From Halorussus amylolyticus (GTDB lineage: Archaea; Halobacteriota; Halobacteria; Halobacteriales; Haladaptataceae): a stretch of DNA of 64,000 nucleotides. Positions 8,068-16,499 of the stretch are shown here, piece after piece. The notes under the pieces were generated by a model. It saw only the letters and a list, made by a program, of their open reading frames with translations, was not told the DNA's origin and did no database searches. Each line of letters begins with the position of its first letter. Within the stretch, counting starts at the first letter, position 1. The translations under genes were made by a program, and so were the position numbers. The stretch covers positions 204,199-268,198 of the forward strand of contig NZ_RXOB02000022.1 of the NCBI RefSeq assembly GCF_004143485.2. Direction: 5' to 3'.

Positions 8068-10425
8068 CTACTCGGCCGCCGTCTCCGTCAGTTCTTCCAG
8101 AAGATAGCGCCCCAGTTCCTTGTCGAGCGGGTCGTTCGCGTTCCCGCAGTGGGGCGACTGGACGCACGCCGGACACCCGCCTGCCGACTCGCACTCGCAA
8201 GCCGAAATCATCTCGGCGGTGTTCGCCATCAGGTCCTCGACGGTCTCGTACCCCTCGCGCGTGAGGCCCACACCGCCGGGGTAGCCGTCGTAAATGAAGA
8301 TGGTGCTCTCCCCGGTGTGGGGGTGGAGCGGCGTCGAGAGACCGCCGATGTCGCCCCGGTCGCAGAGGAGTTCGAGCGGGAACAGCGAAATCATGCCGTG
8401 TTCGGCGGCGTGGATGGCCCCCGGAAAGTCGCCCCGGTCGCGGATTTCGTCCGCCACGTCGCCCGGAATCGTGAAGTAGAGCGCCTTGGTTCGTAGGGAG
8501 AGTTCCGGCAGGTCGAGCGACTCGCTCCCGAGCGCGTCCCCGGAGGACCGGTCCTTGCGCTCGAAGCCCGTAATCTGCTTTCGCATCGTGACCTCGGCGA
8601 ATCGGACGGGCACGTCTTCGCGGGCCGAGAGGCGCTTTTCTCGGATATCCTCCTCGACCGTAATCGCCTTCTCGTGGAGGACCTTGGTGTAGTAGTCGGC
8701 CCACGTGGGCGTGAGTTCGGCGACTTCGTTTTCCAAATCGAGGTCCACGACCTCGTATGCTTGGCCCTGATGGTAGTAAATCGCTCCCGGATGGGCGTCT
8801 GTCAGCGCATCACCGAAGGGGAGGCTGGCGATGGTGTTCCCGTTTCGCCGGTCCACGAGGTTGATTTCGCGGTCGTCGATGGTCCGCAGGCTCATCTCGT
8901 GTTGGGGACTCCCGCCGCCGTCGTAGGTCCAGCGCACGCCTTTCGGGGTGGTCCGGCGCTCCAGTTCGCCCGCGTCTTCGAGGTCGGCCACGAGGTCGGG
9001 AAACGACTCGCCGAAGAATCGGTCGTCGTCGGGCTTGAGCCACGACTCCCGGGCGGCCGACAGCACGTGGTCGGGCAGGAGTTGGTCGTTCTCGGGGTTG
9101 ACGACCGCGCGCTCGGGGGACCCCGAAAACAGGTCGTCGGGGTTCGCGACGAGGTACTGGTCGAGTTGGTCCTCGCCCGCGACGAGACCGACGAGCGCGG
9201 GGTCGTCGCCCCGGCCCGCGCGCCCGGCCTGCTGGAACGCCGCCATCCGCGTGCCGGGGTAGCCGTCGAGCAGGACGGCGTCGAGACCGCCGATGTCCAC
9301 GCCGAGTTCGAGCGCGTTCGTACTCCAGACGCCCCGAACGTCGCCGTCGTGGAGACCGTCCTCGATTTCGGCCCGGCGCTCCCGACCCAGCGCGGCCTGA
9401 TACGCGGTCACGTCGCCCGCGAGGTCGCCCCGACCCCGTCTGCGGAGTTCCTCGGCGCTCTCCATCGCGTACCGCTCGGCGGCCTGTCGGGCGCGAGTGA
9501 ACGTGAGCGTCTGGTACTCCTTCGAGACGAGGTCGGCAAAGAGGCGCTTGGTCTCGGAGTGATTCGACTTTCGTCTTCCCGCGGTGCCGGACTCCGGGTT
9601 CTCGTACTCGGGCGGGTTCCACAGCACCCAGTGAGTCGGCCCGGTCTCGCTCGCGTCGTCGTCCACGAGTCGGAACGACGACGACTTCTCGCCGGTCACG
9701 CTCGCGGCGTGTTCGACCGGATTCCCGATGGTGGCCGAACAGCAGACGAACTGCGGCGACGAGTCGTATCGCTCACAGACTCGCCGGAGGCGGCGCATGA
9801 CGAGCGAGACGTGGCTTCCGAACACGCCGCGGTACTCGTGAACTTCGTCGAGCACCAGGGTTTCGAGGCCCTTGAAGAACCACTCCCAAAGCCGATAGGC
9901 GTGCGGAAGGAGCGCGTAGTGGAGCATGTCGGGCGTCACGAGCAGGACGGTCGGTCGGCGGTCGCGCACGGCCTCCTTCTCGGATTTGTCGAGTCGCCCG
10001 GTGTACTGAGCGACCGAGACGCGGCTTCCGAATCCCAAGTCGCGAGCCAGTTCCGACAGCGTCTCGTCTTGGTCGTTGATGAGCGCGACCTGCGGCGCGA
10101 CGTAGAGGGTGCGCCCGCCGTGGTCCATCGCGCGCTCGAACGCCGGGACGGTGTAGGCTAAACTCTTGCCGCTCGCGGTCGGGGTGGCGACCACGACGTT
10201 CTCGCCGTCTCGAACCGCCTCGATCGCCTCGGCCTGGTGGCGGTAGAGACCCGAGATTCCCCGGTCTTCGAGCGCCGTCTGCAATCTGGGTTCGAGGTCA
10301 ACGTCCCGCAGGTCGCCGTCGCTCCCCGGAAGACTCCGGTGGGCTTCGATTTGGCCGTCGTAATAGGGTCTGGCCCGGAGCCAATCTATCGTCTCGTCCA
10401 CGCTCGCCCGGTAGGGGGCGGTCAC
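8068..10425 (-). CDS. DEAD/DEAH box helicase, MrfA/YprA-like with C-terminal Cys cluster
   Basis: 785-residue superfamily 2 helicase. Walker A is VVATPTASGKS (about 78-88), the DEVH box is in LVLDEVHEYRG (about 190), and motif VI is QQAGRAGRG (about 395). The C-terminal domain ends in a four-cysteine cluster, CECESAGGCPACVQSPHCG (about 745-765), as in bacterial MrfA/YprA helicases that act in repair of mitomycin-type DNA damage. In that family the Cys cluster binds metal. It starts at GTG and stands alone on the minus strand. DNA repair or RNA unwinding is inferred from the family; the exact substrate is unknown. Confidence 0.9.
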   Translation of the reverse strand: MTAPYRASVDETIDWLRARPYYDGQIEAHRSLPGSDGDLRDVDLEPRLQTALEDRGISGLYRHQAEAIEAVRDGENVVVATPTASGKSLAYTVPAFERAMDHGGRTLYVAPQVALINDQDETLSELARDLGFGSRVSVAQYTGRLDKSEKEAVRDRRPTVLLVTPDMLHYALLPHAYRLWEWFFKGLETLVLDEVHEYRGVFGSHVSLVMRRLRRVCERYDSSPQFVCCSATIGNPVEHAASVTGEKSSSFRLVDDDASETGPTHWVLWNPPEYENPESGTAGRRKSNHSETKRLFADLVSKEYQTLTFTRARQAAERYAMESAEELRRRGRGDLAGDVTAYQAALGRERRAEIEDGLHDGDVRGVWSTNALELGVDIGGLDAVLLDGYPGTRMAAFQQAGRAGRGDDPALVGLVAGEDQLDQYLVANPDDLFSGSPERAVVNPENDQLLPDHVLSAARESWLKPDDDRFFGESFPDLVADLEDAGELERRTTPKGVRWTYDGGGSPQHEMSLRTIDDREINLVDRRNGNTIASLPFGDALTDAHPGAIYYHQGQAYEVVDLDLENEVAELTPTWADYYTKVLHEKAITVEEDIREKRLSAREDVPVRFAEVTMRKQITGFERKDRSSGDALGSESLDLPELSLRTKALYFTIPGDVADEIRDRGDFPGAIHAAEHGMISLFPLELLCDRGDIGGLSTPLHPHTGESTIFIYDGYPGGVGLTREGYETVEDLMANTAEMISACECESAGGCPACVQSPHCGNANDPLDKELGRYLLEELTETAAE

Positions 10426-10540
10426 CTAACCGCTTTCGCCGCGGAGCGAAAGTGAACCGGGGGAGTTCGGGGCGGAAAAGTGAACGCCGAGCGAGGTTCG
10501 AGGCGGAAGCTACAACTGTCGGGGAACGAACTGTTCTGCC

Positions 10541-10957
10541 ATGAAACCGGTCTTCGTCGCGGCCGTGGCCCTCCTCCTCGTCGGTCTCGGTCTGATGGGG
10601 TACGCGCAGGTGATGCCGTCCGACGACTGCACGCCCGGCCACTCGCTAACCGCGAAGGCGACCGACGACCCCGCGACGGTGGCGTTCTCGGACCTCTCCC
10701 GAGATGCCGCCGAGTCGGTCGAGACCGCGGTCTCGACCGATTCGGCGACGGTTTCTTCCGATGTCTACGATGGTGAACTCAGGGATGCGGTCGTGGCGTA
10801 CGAGGGCGAACAGTACCGCGTTCAATCGGCGGGCGTCGGCAGTTGCGGCGACGACTCGCGAACGTTCGTCTTCCTCGGCGGCGGCGTCGTCGCCGGAGTG
10901 GGTCTCGTCTCCGGAGGTCTCGAAGTGCTCGGGTCGCGCCTCGACGGTGATTCGTAG
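10541..10957 (+). CDS. Small two-helix membrane protein with extracellular Cys pair
   Basis: 138-residue protein. Residues 3-22 are a hydrophobic helix (signal anchor) and about 108-127 form a second helix rich in Gly/Val. The loop between has two cysteines (DDCTPGHS and GSCGDDS) that could form a disulfide outside the cell, and a YEGEQYRVQ strand motif. I recall similar haloarchaeal proteins with a DUF7979-type domain, unverified. Monocistronic; the stop lies inside a perfect hairpin. Function unknown. Confidence 0.7.
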   Translation: MKPVFVAAVALLLVGLGLMGYAQVMPSDDCTPGHSLTAKATDDPATVAFSDLSRDAAESVETAVSTDSATVSSDVYDGELRDAVVAYEGEQYRVQSAGVGSCGDDSRTFVFLGGGVVAGVGLVSGGLEVLGSRLDGDS

Positions 10958-10981
10958 TCGCCGTCGGCGACTACGAATCAC
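10947..10981. terminator. Perfect 17-bp hairpin between convergent genes
   Basis: GTGATTCGTAGTCGCCG, one unpaired T, then its exact complement, covering the stop codon of the plus-strand gene and ending just before the stop of the convergent minus-strand gene. Position and symmetry suit a bidirectional terminator. No long T-run follows. Confidence 0.6.
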
Positions 10982-10990
10982 CTCGCGTGA

Positions 10991-11245
10991 CTACAGACCC
11001 CTGTCACGTGACCGCGAATCTCCTTCGCGCGCTTCCATCGCGTCCGCGATTCGCTCGAAGGCGGCGACGAATCGCACCGCGAGACCGAACAGTCGCCACG
11101 CGAGGTACGCCCCGAATATCCCGAGGACGACGCTCACGCCCAACAGCGGACGCCCAGCGATGAGGACGCTGTACAGCACGACGACCACGGCGAGGACGCC
11201 GAGCGCGACGTGGAGGGCGGTTCGAGGGGATTCGGATTCGGCCAT
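10991..11245 (-). CDS. Small membrane protein, two TM segments
   Basis: 84-residue protein with two hydrophobic helices (about 13-30 and 34-54) and an Arg/Asp-rich cytoplasmic tail ending in RSRDRGL. The ATG at 11243-11245 is preferred over upstream in-frame starts because it gives an ordinary haloarchaeal N-terminus (MAESESPRTALHV) and the extra upstream residues look like non-coding sequence. Divergent from the next gene with a 95-bp shared promoter region. Function unknown. Confidence 0.65.
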   Translation of the reverse strand: MAESESPRTALHVALGVLAVVVVLYSVLIAGRPLLGVSVVLGIFGAYLAWRLFGLAVRFVAAFERIADAMEAREGDSRSRDRGL

Positions 11246-11340
11246 ATCGCTGTCGTGACACGCCTGCGACAAGAACGTTCCGAATCGGCCGTTTTCCGGG
11301 GTTTCGGGAATCTCTTTGTCGAGTAGTGCGTACACTCTGT

Positions 11341-11769
11341 ATGATTTCGAACACGCGACTGTACGGCGCGGCAATCGCGTTCACCTCGGGCATCTACTCG
11401 CTGTGGAGCGCGTCGATGGCCTCGCGGATGACGACCGGCGGGTGGCTGATGGCCGTCCTCGGAGTCGTCGTCGTGGCTCACGGCGCGGTGCTCCTGACCG
11501 ACGCCGCCGCCCGACTCGGCGACGCGAGCGGCCCGCTCATGGTCGCCTACGCGATACTCATGCTCGCGAATCAGGCGCTTTTCGGGACCGGTATGGTGGG
11601 CGACGGGAGGATGGGAATGGATTCCCAGATGAACCCCGGAATGGGCGAAAGCACCATATCCGCCGGAATGGGGTGGGACGCCGGGATGGTCGCACTCGCG
11701 GTCCTGATGCTGGTCAGCGGCGTCATCATGTCACGCGATTCGACGGACGGCGCTTCCGACGGGATGTGA
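11341..11769 (+). CDS. Small polytopic membrane protein
   Basis: 142-residue protein with four hydrophobic helices, about 8-24, 33-54, 65-82 and 112-130. Between the third and fourth lies a Met/Gly-rich loop (GMVGDGRMGMDSQMNPGMGE) that could bind copper or simply be flexible. The ATG at 11341 is chosen over an in-frame GTG 15 nt upstream because it gives a compact start. No family recognised with confidence; a metal-related role would be a guess. Confidence 0.62.
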   Translation: MISNTRLYGAAIAFTSGIYSLWSASMASRMTTGGWLMAVLGVVVVAHGAVLLTDAAARLGDASGPLMVAYAILMLANQALFGTGMVGDGRMGMDSQMNPGMGESTISAGMGWDAGMVALAVLMLVSGVIMSRDSTDGASDGM

Positions 11770-11830
11770 CCCCGGCGAGACCCGCCCCGAATCCCCCACG
11801 GTTTTGGCGCTCGGGTGAGTGTCGATTCGT

Positions 11831-13006
11831 ATGGAACCAGACCTCTCGACCCTCGCGGACGCGCTCGCCGACGCCGGTGCCGATGGCTACCTCCTCGATT
11901 CGGACTCCGAGGACTCCGACCAGCGATACCTCTCGGGGTTCGACGCGCCCGACCCCTTCGTGACCCTCTACACGCCCGACGGAATCGCCCTGCTCGTCTC
12001 CGGACTGGAGTACGGCCGGGCGAAGAAGGAGAGTCGCGCCGACGAAGTCGCCCGCCTCGCCGACTACGGCTTCCCGGAGTTGGTCGCCGAACACGGCCGC
12101 GTCGGCGCGAACCACCGCGTTGTCGCCCGATTCCTCGCCGACCGGGGCGTCGAGTCGGTCGCGGTGCCCGAGCGATTCCCGCTCGGCACCGCCGACGGCC
12201 TGCGCGAACAGGGCGTCCCGGTCGAAGTGCTGGACGGCGACGTGGTGACCGAGATTCGGTCGGTCAAGTCGGACGCGGAAATCGACCACATCCGCGAGGC
12301 CCAGCAGGCCAACGAGGCCGCGATGGCCGCCGCCGAGGACCTGCTGGCCGCGGCCACGGTCAGCGACGGCCTGCTCTACCTCGACGGCGAGAAACTGACG
12401 AGCGAGCGCGTCACGGAGGAAATCGAACTCACGCTCTTGCGTCACGGGTGTGCGCTCGACGAGACCATCGTCGCCTCGGGCGCGGACGGCGCGGACCCGC
12501 ACAACCGCGGAAGCGGCCCGCTCGAAGTCGGTTCGCCCGTCGTCATCGACATCTTCCCGCAGAGCAAGGCGACCAAGTACAACGGCGACATGACCCGGAC
12601 GTTCGTGGTGGGCGAGGCGAGCGACGAAGTTCAACGCCGGTACGACGACACCTACGAAGCCTTTGAGGCGGCGCTCGACGCGCTCGAACCCGGTGCGACC
12701 GGCAAGGAGGTCCACGACGCGGTCTGTGACGTGTACGAGGAGAAGGGGTACGACACCCTTCGGAGCGACCCGTCGGCCGAGACGGGGTTCATCCACAGCA
12801 CGGGCCACGGTATCGGACTCGACGTGCACGAACTCCCGCGAGTCGCCCCCGACGGCGGCGAACTCAAGCCCGGCCACGTCGTCACCATCGAACCCGGCCT
12901 CTACGACCCGGAGTTCGGCGGGATTCGCATCGAGGATCTGGTGGTCGTGACCGAGGACGGCTACGAGAATCTGACCGACTACCCGATTCATCTCGAAGCG
13001 GAGTAG
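11831..13006 (+). CDS. M24 family Xaa-Pro aminopeptidase/prolidase
   Basis: 391-residue cytosolic metallopeptidase that removes residues next to proline. The N-terminal half (1-140) is the creatinase-like domain; the C-terminal half is the pita-bread catalytic domain. Metal ligands are visible in order: Asp in VVIDIFP, Asp in NGDMTRTF, His in HSTGHGIGLDVHE, Glu in TIEPGLYDP and Glu in GIRIEDLVVV. The ATG at 11831 is taken; an in-frame GTG 12 nt upstream is less likely. Length matches the family. It stands alone and is followed by repeat-rich intergenic DNA. Confidence 0.92.
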   Translation: MEPDLSTLADALADAGADGYLLDSDSEDSDQRYLSGFDAPDPFVTLYTPDGIALLVSGLEYGRAKKESRADEVARLADYGFPELVAEHGRVGANHRVVARFLADRGVESVAVPERFPLGTADGLREQGVPVEVLDGDVVTEIRSVKSDAEIDHIREAQQANEAAMAAAEDLLAAATVSDGLLYLDGEKLTSERVTEEIELTLLRHGCALDETIVASGADGADPHNRGSGPLEVGSPVVIDIFPQSKATKYNGDMTRTFVVGEASDEVQRRYDDTYEAFEAALDALEPGATGKEVHDAVCDVYEEKGYDTLRSDPSAETGFIHSTGHGIGLDVHELPRVAPDGGELKPGHVVTIEPGLYDPEFGGIRIEDLVVVTEDGYENLTDYPIHLEAE

Positions 13007-13030
13007 GGTCTCCCGACGATTTTCTCGGCG

Positions 13031-13081
13031 GGTACTGTTTCTTGACGGTCACTGTTTTTCGTCGGCCACTGCTTCTCGATA
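13031..13081. repeat. Three degenerate 17-bp direct repeats
   Basis: Three adjacent 17-bp units (13031-13047, 13048-13064, 13065-13081) share ACTG then a T-rich core, then CG: GGTACTGTTTCTTGACG and two variants. They sit between the peptidase stop and the family-2 element. Short degenerate direct repeats of this kind could be a remnant array or regulator sites. No gene is seen in this gap (13007-13402). Confidence 0.45.
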
Positions 13082-13096
13082 GCCACCCGTCCACCC

Positions 13097-13300
13097 GGCG
13101 CGCGCTGGCGCGACCTCGTGTCGCGCCCATGCGTGCGAGGGATGAGTATCGCAACGAGGAGCGAAGTGACGAGTGAGAAACGCAATCGGTTGGGGAGGGT
13201 GTGGCCTGCGGTGGCGGTGCAATGCAATACAACGTATTGCATCGCAATGCGGTGCTGTGCGGTTCTCCTAGGTACCGGGAGTAGCTAGCCCTCGATTTGC
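13097..13300 (+). repeat. Family-2 structured intergenic element, copy A
   Basis: Dispersed element. It begins GGCGCGCGCTGGCGCG, includes an 8-bp hairpin GGCGCGAC/GTCGCGCC with loop CTCGT (13107-13127), continues with GCGAGGGATGAG, then GAGGAGCGAAG, GGTTGGGGAGG and GCCTGCGGTGGCGGTGC. This copy has an inserted palindrome TGCAATAC/GTATTGCA. It ends GGTACCGGGAGTAGCTAGC (TAGCTAGC at 13282-13289). The same string of blocks recurs at 18030-18332 and 48827-48990. It lies upstream of the aldo/keto reductase gene and has no credible reading frame. Confidence 0.75.
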
Positions 13301-13402
13301 TTCCGTTTTGATTGGGGAATGGGAGCTTCCAACACACACAAACGCCCACACGTTCATTCGACCCGCCACAACCGGGAAGTGCGCGCCAGTCGAATCCGAG
13401 GT

Positions 13403-14563
13403 ATGCTCAGAGGAGCGACACAGGCCGACGACCGGCAGGCAGACCAGCAGACGCAATCGGGAAGTGGGGGCGGGTTTCTGGCCCGCGCGCTCCCTTTCGG
13501 AATCGCGTTTGCCGTGGGTTTTCTGCTCGGTAGACGCTCGGACGGCGGGGCGCTTTCCAAACTCAAATCGCTCGCATCCAGCGAGGGCGAAGCGGGCGAA
13601 TCGAACGAAGCGGGCGACGAGACCGCCGCCGACTCCGCGACCGAGCAACCGAGTTCGATGGGGAGCGTGACCGGCGAGGAGGAGCGCGAGGCTGAGACGG
13701 AAACCGAAGCCGAACCAATCGAGGAGATAGACGACGAGGTCGCGGCGGTCACCTCGCCCACGAAGCGAGGGATGCCGATGTTCGGTCTCGGGACGTACAA
13801 AATGGACGACGACGCGTGCGTCGAGAGCGTTCGGACCGCCATCGAGATGGGCTACCGGCACATCGACACCGCGGAGGGGTACGACAACGAGGACGCCGTG
13901 GGCGACGCCATCGCCGAGTCGGACGTGGACCGCGAGGACCTGTTCGTGGCGACCAAGATTAGTCCGGAGAACCTCGACTACGACCACGTCCTCATGAACG
14001 CCGAGGAGAGCCTCGACCGACTCGGCCTCGATTACGTGGACATGCTGTACGTCCACTGGCCGACCGGCGAGTACGAGGCGACCGACACCCTCGACGCCTT
14101 CGCGGAACTCCGGCGGGAGGGCGCCATCAGGAAAATCGGCGTGAGCAACTTCACGGTCGAACTGCTGGAGGAGGCCGTCGAGGTCGCCGAGGAACCCATC
14201 TTCGCGAATCAGGTCGAGATGCACCCCCTGCTCCAGCAGACCGAACTCCAGCAGTTCTGCGCCCAGGACGAGGTGGACGTGGAACTGGTGGCGTACTCGC
14301 CCATCGCTCGCGGCGACGTGGACGACGTGGACGAACTACGGGAAATCGCCGAGAAGCACGACGCCACGCCCGCGCAGGTCGGTCTCGCGTGGCTCCGCGA
14401 GAAGGGCGTGACCGCGATTCCGAAGGCCAGCAGTCGCGACCACCTCCGGGAGAACTGGCTGAGTCTCGCGGTCGAGTTGGACGACGAGGACGTGGAGCGA
14501 ATCGACGCCATCGAAGACGAGGAGCGAATCGTGGACCCCGCGAGCGCGCCGTGGAACGCGTGA
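13403..14563 (+). CDS. Membrane-anchored aldo/keto reductase
   Basis: 386-residue NAD(P)H-dependent carbonyl reductase fused to an N-terminal anchor. Residues about 26-46 (FLARALPFGIAFAVGFLLGR) form one membrane helix. Next comes an acidic Ser/Glu-rich linker to about 120, then a complete aldo/keto reductase barrel. The catalytic tetrad is present: Asp in HIDTAEGY, Tyr in GYDNED, Lys in VATKISPEN and His in LYVHWPTG. Family members are normally soluble and about 270-280 residues, so the first 120 residues are an addition. The ATG at 13403 is used; the in-frame upstream extension runs into repeat-like DNA. Confidence 0.88.
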   Translation: MLRGATQADDRQADQQTQSGSGGGFLARALPFGIAFAVGFLLGRRSDGGALSKLKSLASSEGEAGESNEAGDETAADSATEQPSSMGSVTGEEEREAETETEAEPIEEIDDEVAAVTSPTKRGMPMFGLGTYKMDDDACVESVRTAIEMGYRHIDTAEGYDNEDAVGDAIAESDVDREDLFVATKISPENLDYDHVLMNAEESLDRLGLDYVDMLYVHWPTGEYEATDTLDAFAELRREGAIRKIGVSNFTVELLEEAVEVAEEPIFANQVEMHPLLQQTELQQFCAQDEVDVELVAYSPIARGDVDDVDELREIAEKHDATPAQVGLAWLREKGVTAIPKASSRDHLRENWLSLAVELDDEDVERIDAIEDEERIVDPASAPWNA

Positions 14564-14731
14564 GAAACTAAGGCCGTTTAAGGGATTTTATCATGAAAGA
14601 CCATTATGTTTAAGCGGTAGACCGCCATCGGTCCGGACGATGGGACGACGCCCACCGCGTCTCGCCGCGTACAGCGCGCTTTCGAACCGCCCGTCCGAGA
14701 ATCCGCTCCGGTTGCAAGGCGGCGGTCGCCG

Positions 14732-15340
14732 ATGAGTGCCGACCTCGGTTCGGACGCCGACCCCGAGGTCGGCGAAATCGCTTCCGACGCCGAACGCTCG
14801 GACGGCCTTCCGACGCCGCCGCGGACGATTACCGACGGCGAAAATCGCGAGATTCGCCTGCGTGTAGCCGACGACTCGACCGTCGCTTTCGGCGGACGTG
14901 ACGGCGGCGACGACGGCGACGACCGCGCGGCGCTCGCCGCGATGTACGACGACTTCGAGACCGCCGACCGCGCGCAGGGAATCCCGCCCGCCGACCCCGA
15001 CCGCCGGAGTCGGTGGCTCGACAGAATCCGGGACGGCGTCGAAGTCCTCGCGTGCCACGACGACCGGGTGGTCGGCCACGGCGTCCTGCTCGCGGGCGGT
15101 CCGGGCCACGAACTCGCGCTGTTCGTCCACCCCGAGTACCGCGGGGCCGGGGTCGGTACGCACCTCCTCGAAACTCTGCTCGGGCACGGCGCGTCGGTCG
15201 GCGTCGAGCGCGTCTGGCTGTCGGTCCAGCGAACGAACCGCCCGGCGGTTCGACTGTATCGGAACGCAGGGTTCGAACTCGCCGCGAGTGCCGCCGGTGA
15301 GATGGAGATGAGGCGGAGGCTTCGGGACGGAGGCGGGTAA
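14732..15340 (+). CDS. GNAT family N-acetyltransferase
   Basis: 202-residue acetyltransferase using acetyl-CoA. The acetyl-CoA loop is at about 130-150 (LFVHPEYRGAGVGTHLLETL, with the R-G-x-G-x-G motif). Strand 6 and its helix follow (VERVWLSVQRTNRPAVRLYRNAGF). The first 50 residues are an acidic, probably flexible leader. Substrate unknown. AT-rich TTTAAG-type promoter elements occur at 14575-14615. The stop is followed by two hairpin units and a family-1 element. Confidence 0.85.
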   Translation: MSADLGSDADPEVGEIASDAERSDGLPTPPRTITDGENREIRLRVADDSTVAFGGRDGGDDGDDRAALAAMYDDFETADRAQGIPPADPDRRSRWLDRIRDGVEVLACHDDRVVGHGVLLAGGPGHELALFVHPEYRGAGVGTHLLETLLGHGASVGVERVWLSVQRTNRPAVRLYRNAGFELAASAAGEMEMRRRLRDGGG

Positions 15341-15349
15341 TCGCGCTCG

Positions 15350-15601
15350 GTGACACGGACCACCGGAAACGGCCGGTGACACTGCCGCCGGGAAATCGAC
15401 AGGTGACCAAACCATTGGGATGGGAATGAAAGGGGCCGCCCGGTCGCGCCCGAAGGGCTTGGTCGTCTCAGCGACCCCTATCCGGAGCGAACGAAGTGAG
15501 CGGAGGATATGTCGCTGAGCGACCGCGACCGGGCGGGGGCTTTCTGGCTGTTCGCGGTTCGTCTTTCTACGACGCTTCGAAGCGACCGAGCGGGGGCTTT
15601 C
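15350..15601 (+). repeat. Hairpin units plus family-1 element, copy 2
   Basis: Two inverted copies of the CACCGG hairpin unit (about 15350-15408) are followed by a family-1 element in plus sense (15418-15601). Arms are CCGCCCGGTCGCG (15436-15448) and CGCGACCGGGCGG (15524-15536). The second stem is TCAGCGAC/GTCGCTGA, as in copy 1. The terminal stem is reduced to TATCC/GGATA around a GAGCGAACGAAG loop. A second half-arm (GCGACCGAGCGGGGGCTTTC) follows at 15582-15601. It fills the 394-bp gap between the GNAT and TyrA genes; nothing else is seen there. Confidence 0.75.
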
Positions 15602-15734
15602 GAGGCGTCCTCCGCTGTGAAATCTACAGTTCGTAGAGACTCGGCGAAGACTCCCACAAACAAATCGCTCACTCGGACGCATGCATCACGAAGGAGCGAA
15701 CCCCTTTTGAGAACGCGGTGACAACCGAGTACCG

Positions 15735-16499
15735 ATGAAGCTACTCGTCGTCGGGGCGGGCGAGATGGGCCGGTGGGTCGGCCGGTCGGTGGACGCCGAG
15801 GTGGCGTTCGCCGACGCCGACCCCGCGGTCGCGCGGGCGGCCGCGAGCGACGCCGACGCGCGGACGGTTTCGCTCTCGACCGACGAGCGATTCGACGCGG
15901 TGTGCATCGCGGTTCCGATTTCGGCCGCCGAATCCGCCATCGCCGACCACGCGCCGAAGGCCGAGTCCGCGATACTCGACGTGACCGGCGCGATGGCGGG
16001 ACCCGTGGCCGCGATGGCCGAGCGCGCGCCCGACCGCGAGCGCGTGAGCCTCCACCCGCTGTTCGCGGCGGCGAATTCGCCGGGGAATATTGCCGTCGTC
16101 TCAGACGCGCCGGGACCGACCACCGACCGCATCCTCGACGACCTGCGCGAGCAGGGCAACGACCTCGTGGAGACGACGCCCGAAGAACACGACGCCGCGA
16201 TGGAGACGGTCCAGTCGGGCGCTCACGCGGCGATTCTGGCGTTCGCGCTCGCGGCCGACGAGATTCCCGACGGCCTGACGACGCCCGTGTTCGAGGACCT
16301 GCGCGAACTGGTCGAACAGGTCACGGGCAACACGCCCGGCGTGTACGCCGAGATTCGCGAGACGTTCGACGGGGCCGAGGCGGTCGCCGACGCCGCGACG
16401 AGACTGGCCGAGAGCGACCCCGAGGCGTTCGAGGACCTCTATCGCGAGGCGGGCGAGGCGTTTAGCGAAGCGAACGTGAATCCGGAGGACGACGCATGA
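15735..16499 (+). CDS. tyrA: Prephenate dehydrogenase
   Basis: 254-residue NAD(P)-dependent enzyme for tyrosine synthesis, converting prephenate to 4-hydroxyphenylpyruvate. The Rossmann motif is at the very N-terminus (LLVVGAGEMGRWVG). The DAVCIAVPISA strand and the substrate-binding SLHPLFAA (His-Pro) motif are present. No chorismate mutase domain is fused. The stop overlaps the ATG of the following methyltransferase gene by 4 bp, so they are co-transcribed. A family-1 element lies about 130 bp upstream. Confidence 0.88.
   Translation: MKLLVVGAGEMGRWVGRSVDAEVAFADADPAVARAAASDADARTVSLSTDERFDAVCIAVPISAAESAIADHAPKAESAILDVTGAMAGPVAAMAERAPDRERVSLHPLFAAANSPGNIAVVSDAPGPTTDRILDDLREQGNDLVETTPEEHDAAMETVQSGAHAAILAFALAADEIPDGLTTPVFEDLRELVEQVTGNTPGVYAEIRETFDGAEAVADAATRLAESDPEAFEDLYREAGEAFSEANVNPEDDA

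Noticed and set aside
13319..13402. Earlier start for the aldo/keto reductase
   Set aside because: The added residues (MGASNTHKRPHVH) come from AT- and repeat-like upstream DNA; the ATG at 13403 gives a normal anchor sequence.
15509..15721. Small proteins of the type MSLSDRDRAGAF
   Set aside because: The reading frame lies inside the family-1 element; the same string appears wherever the repeat does, so it reflects the DNA repeat and not a selected protein.
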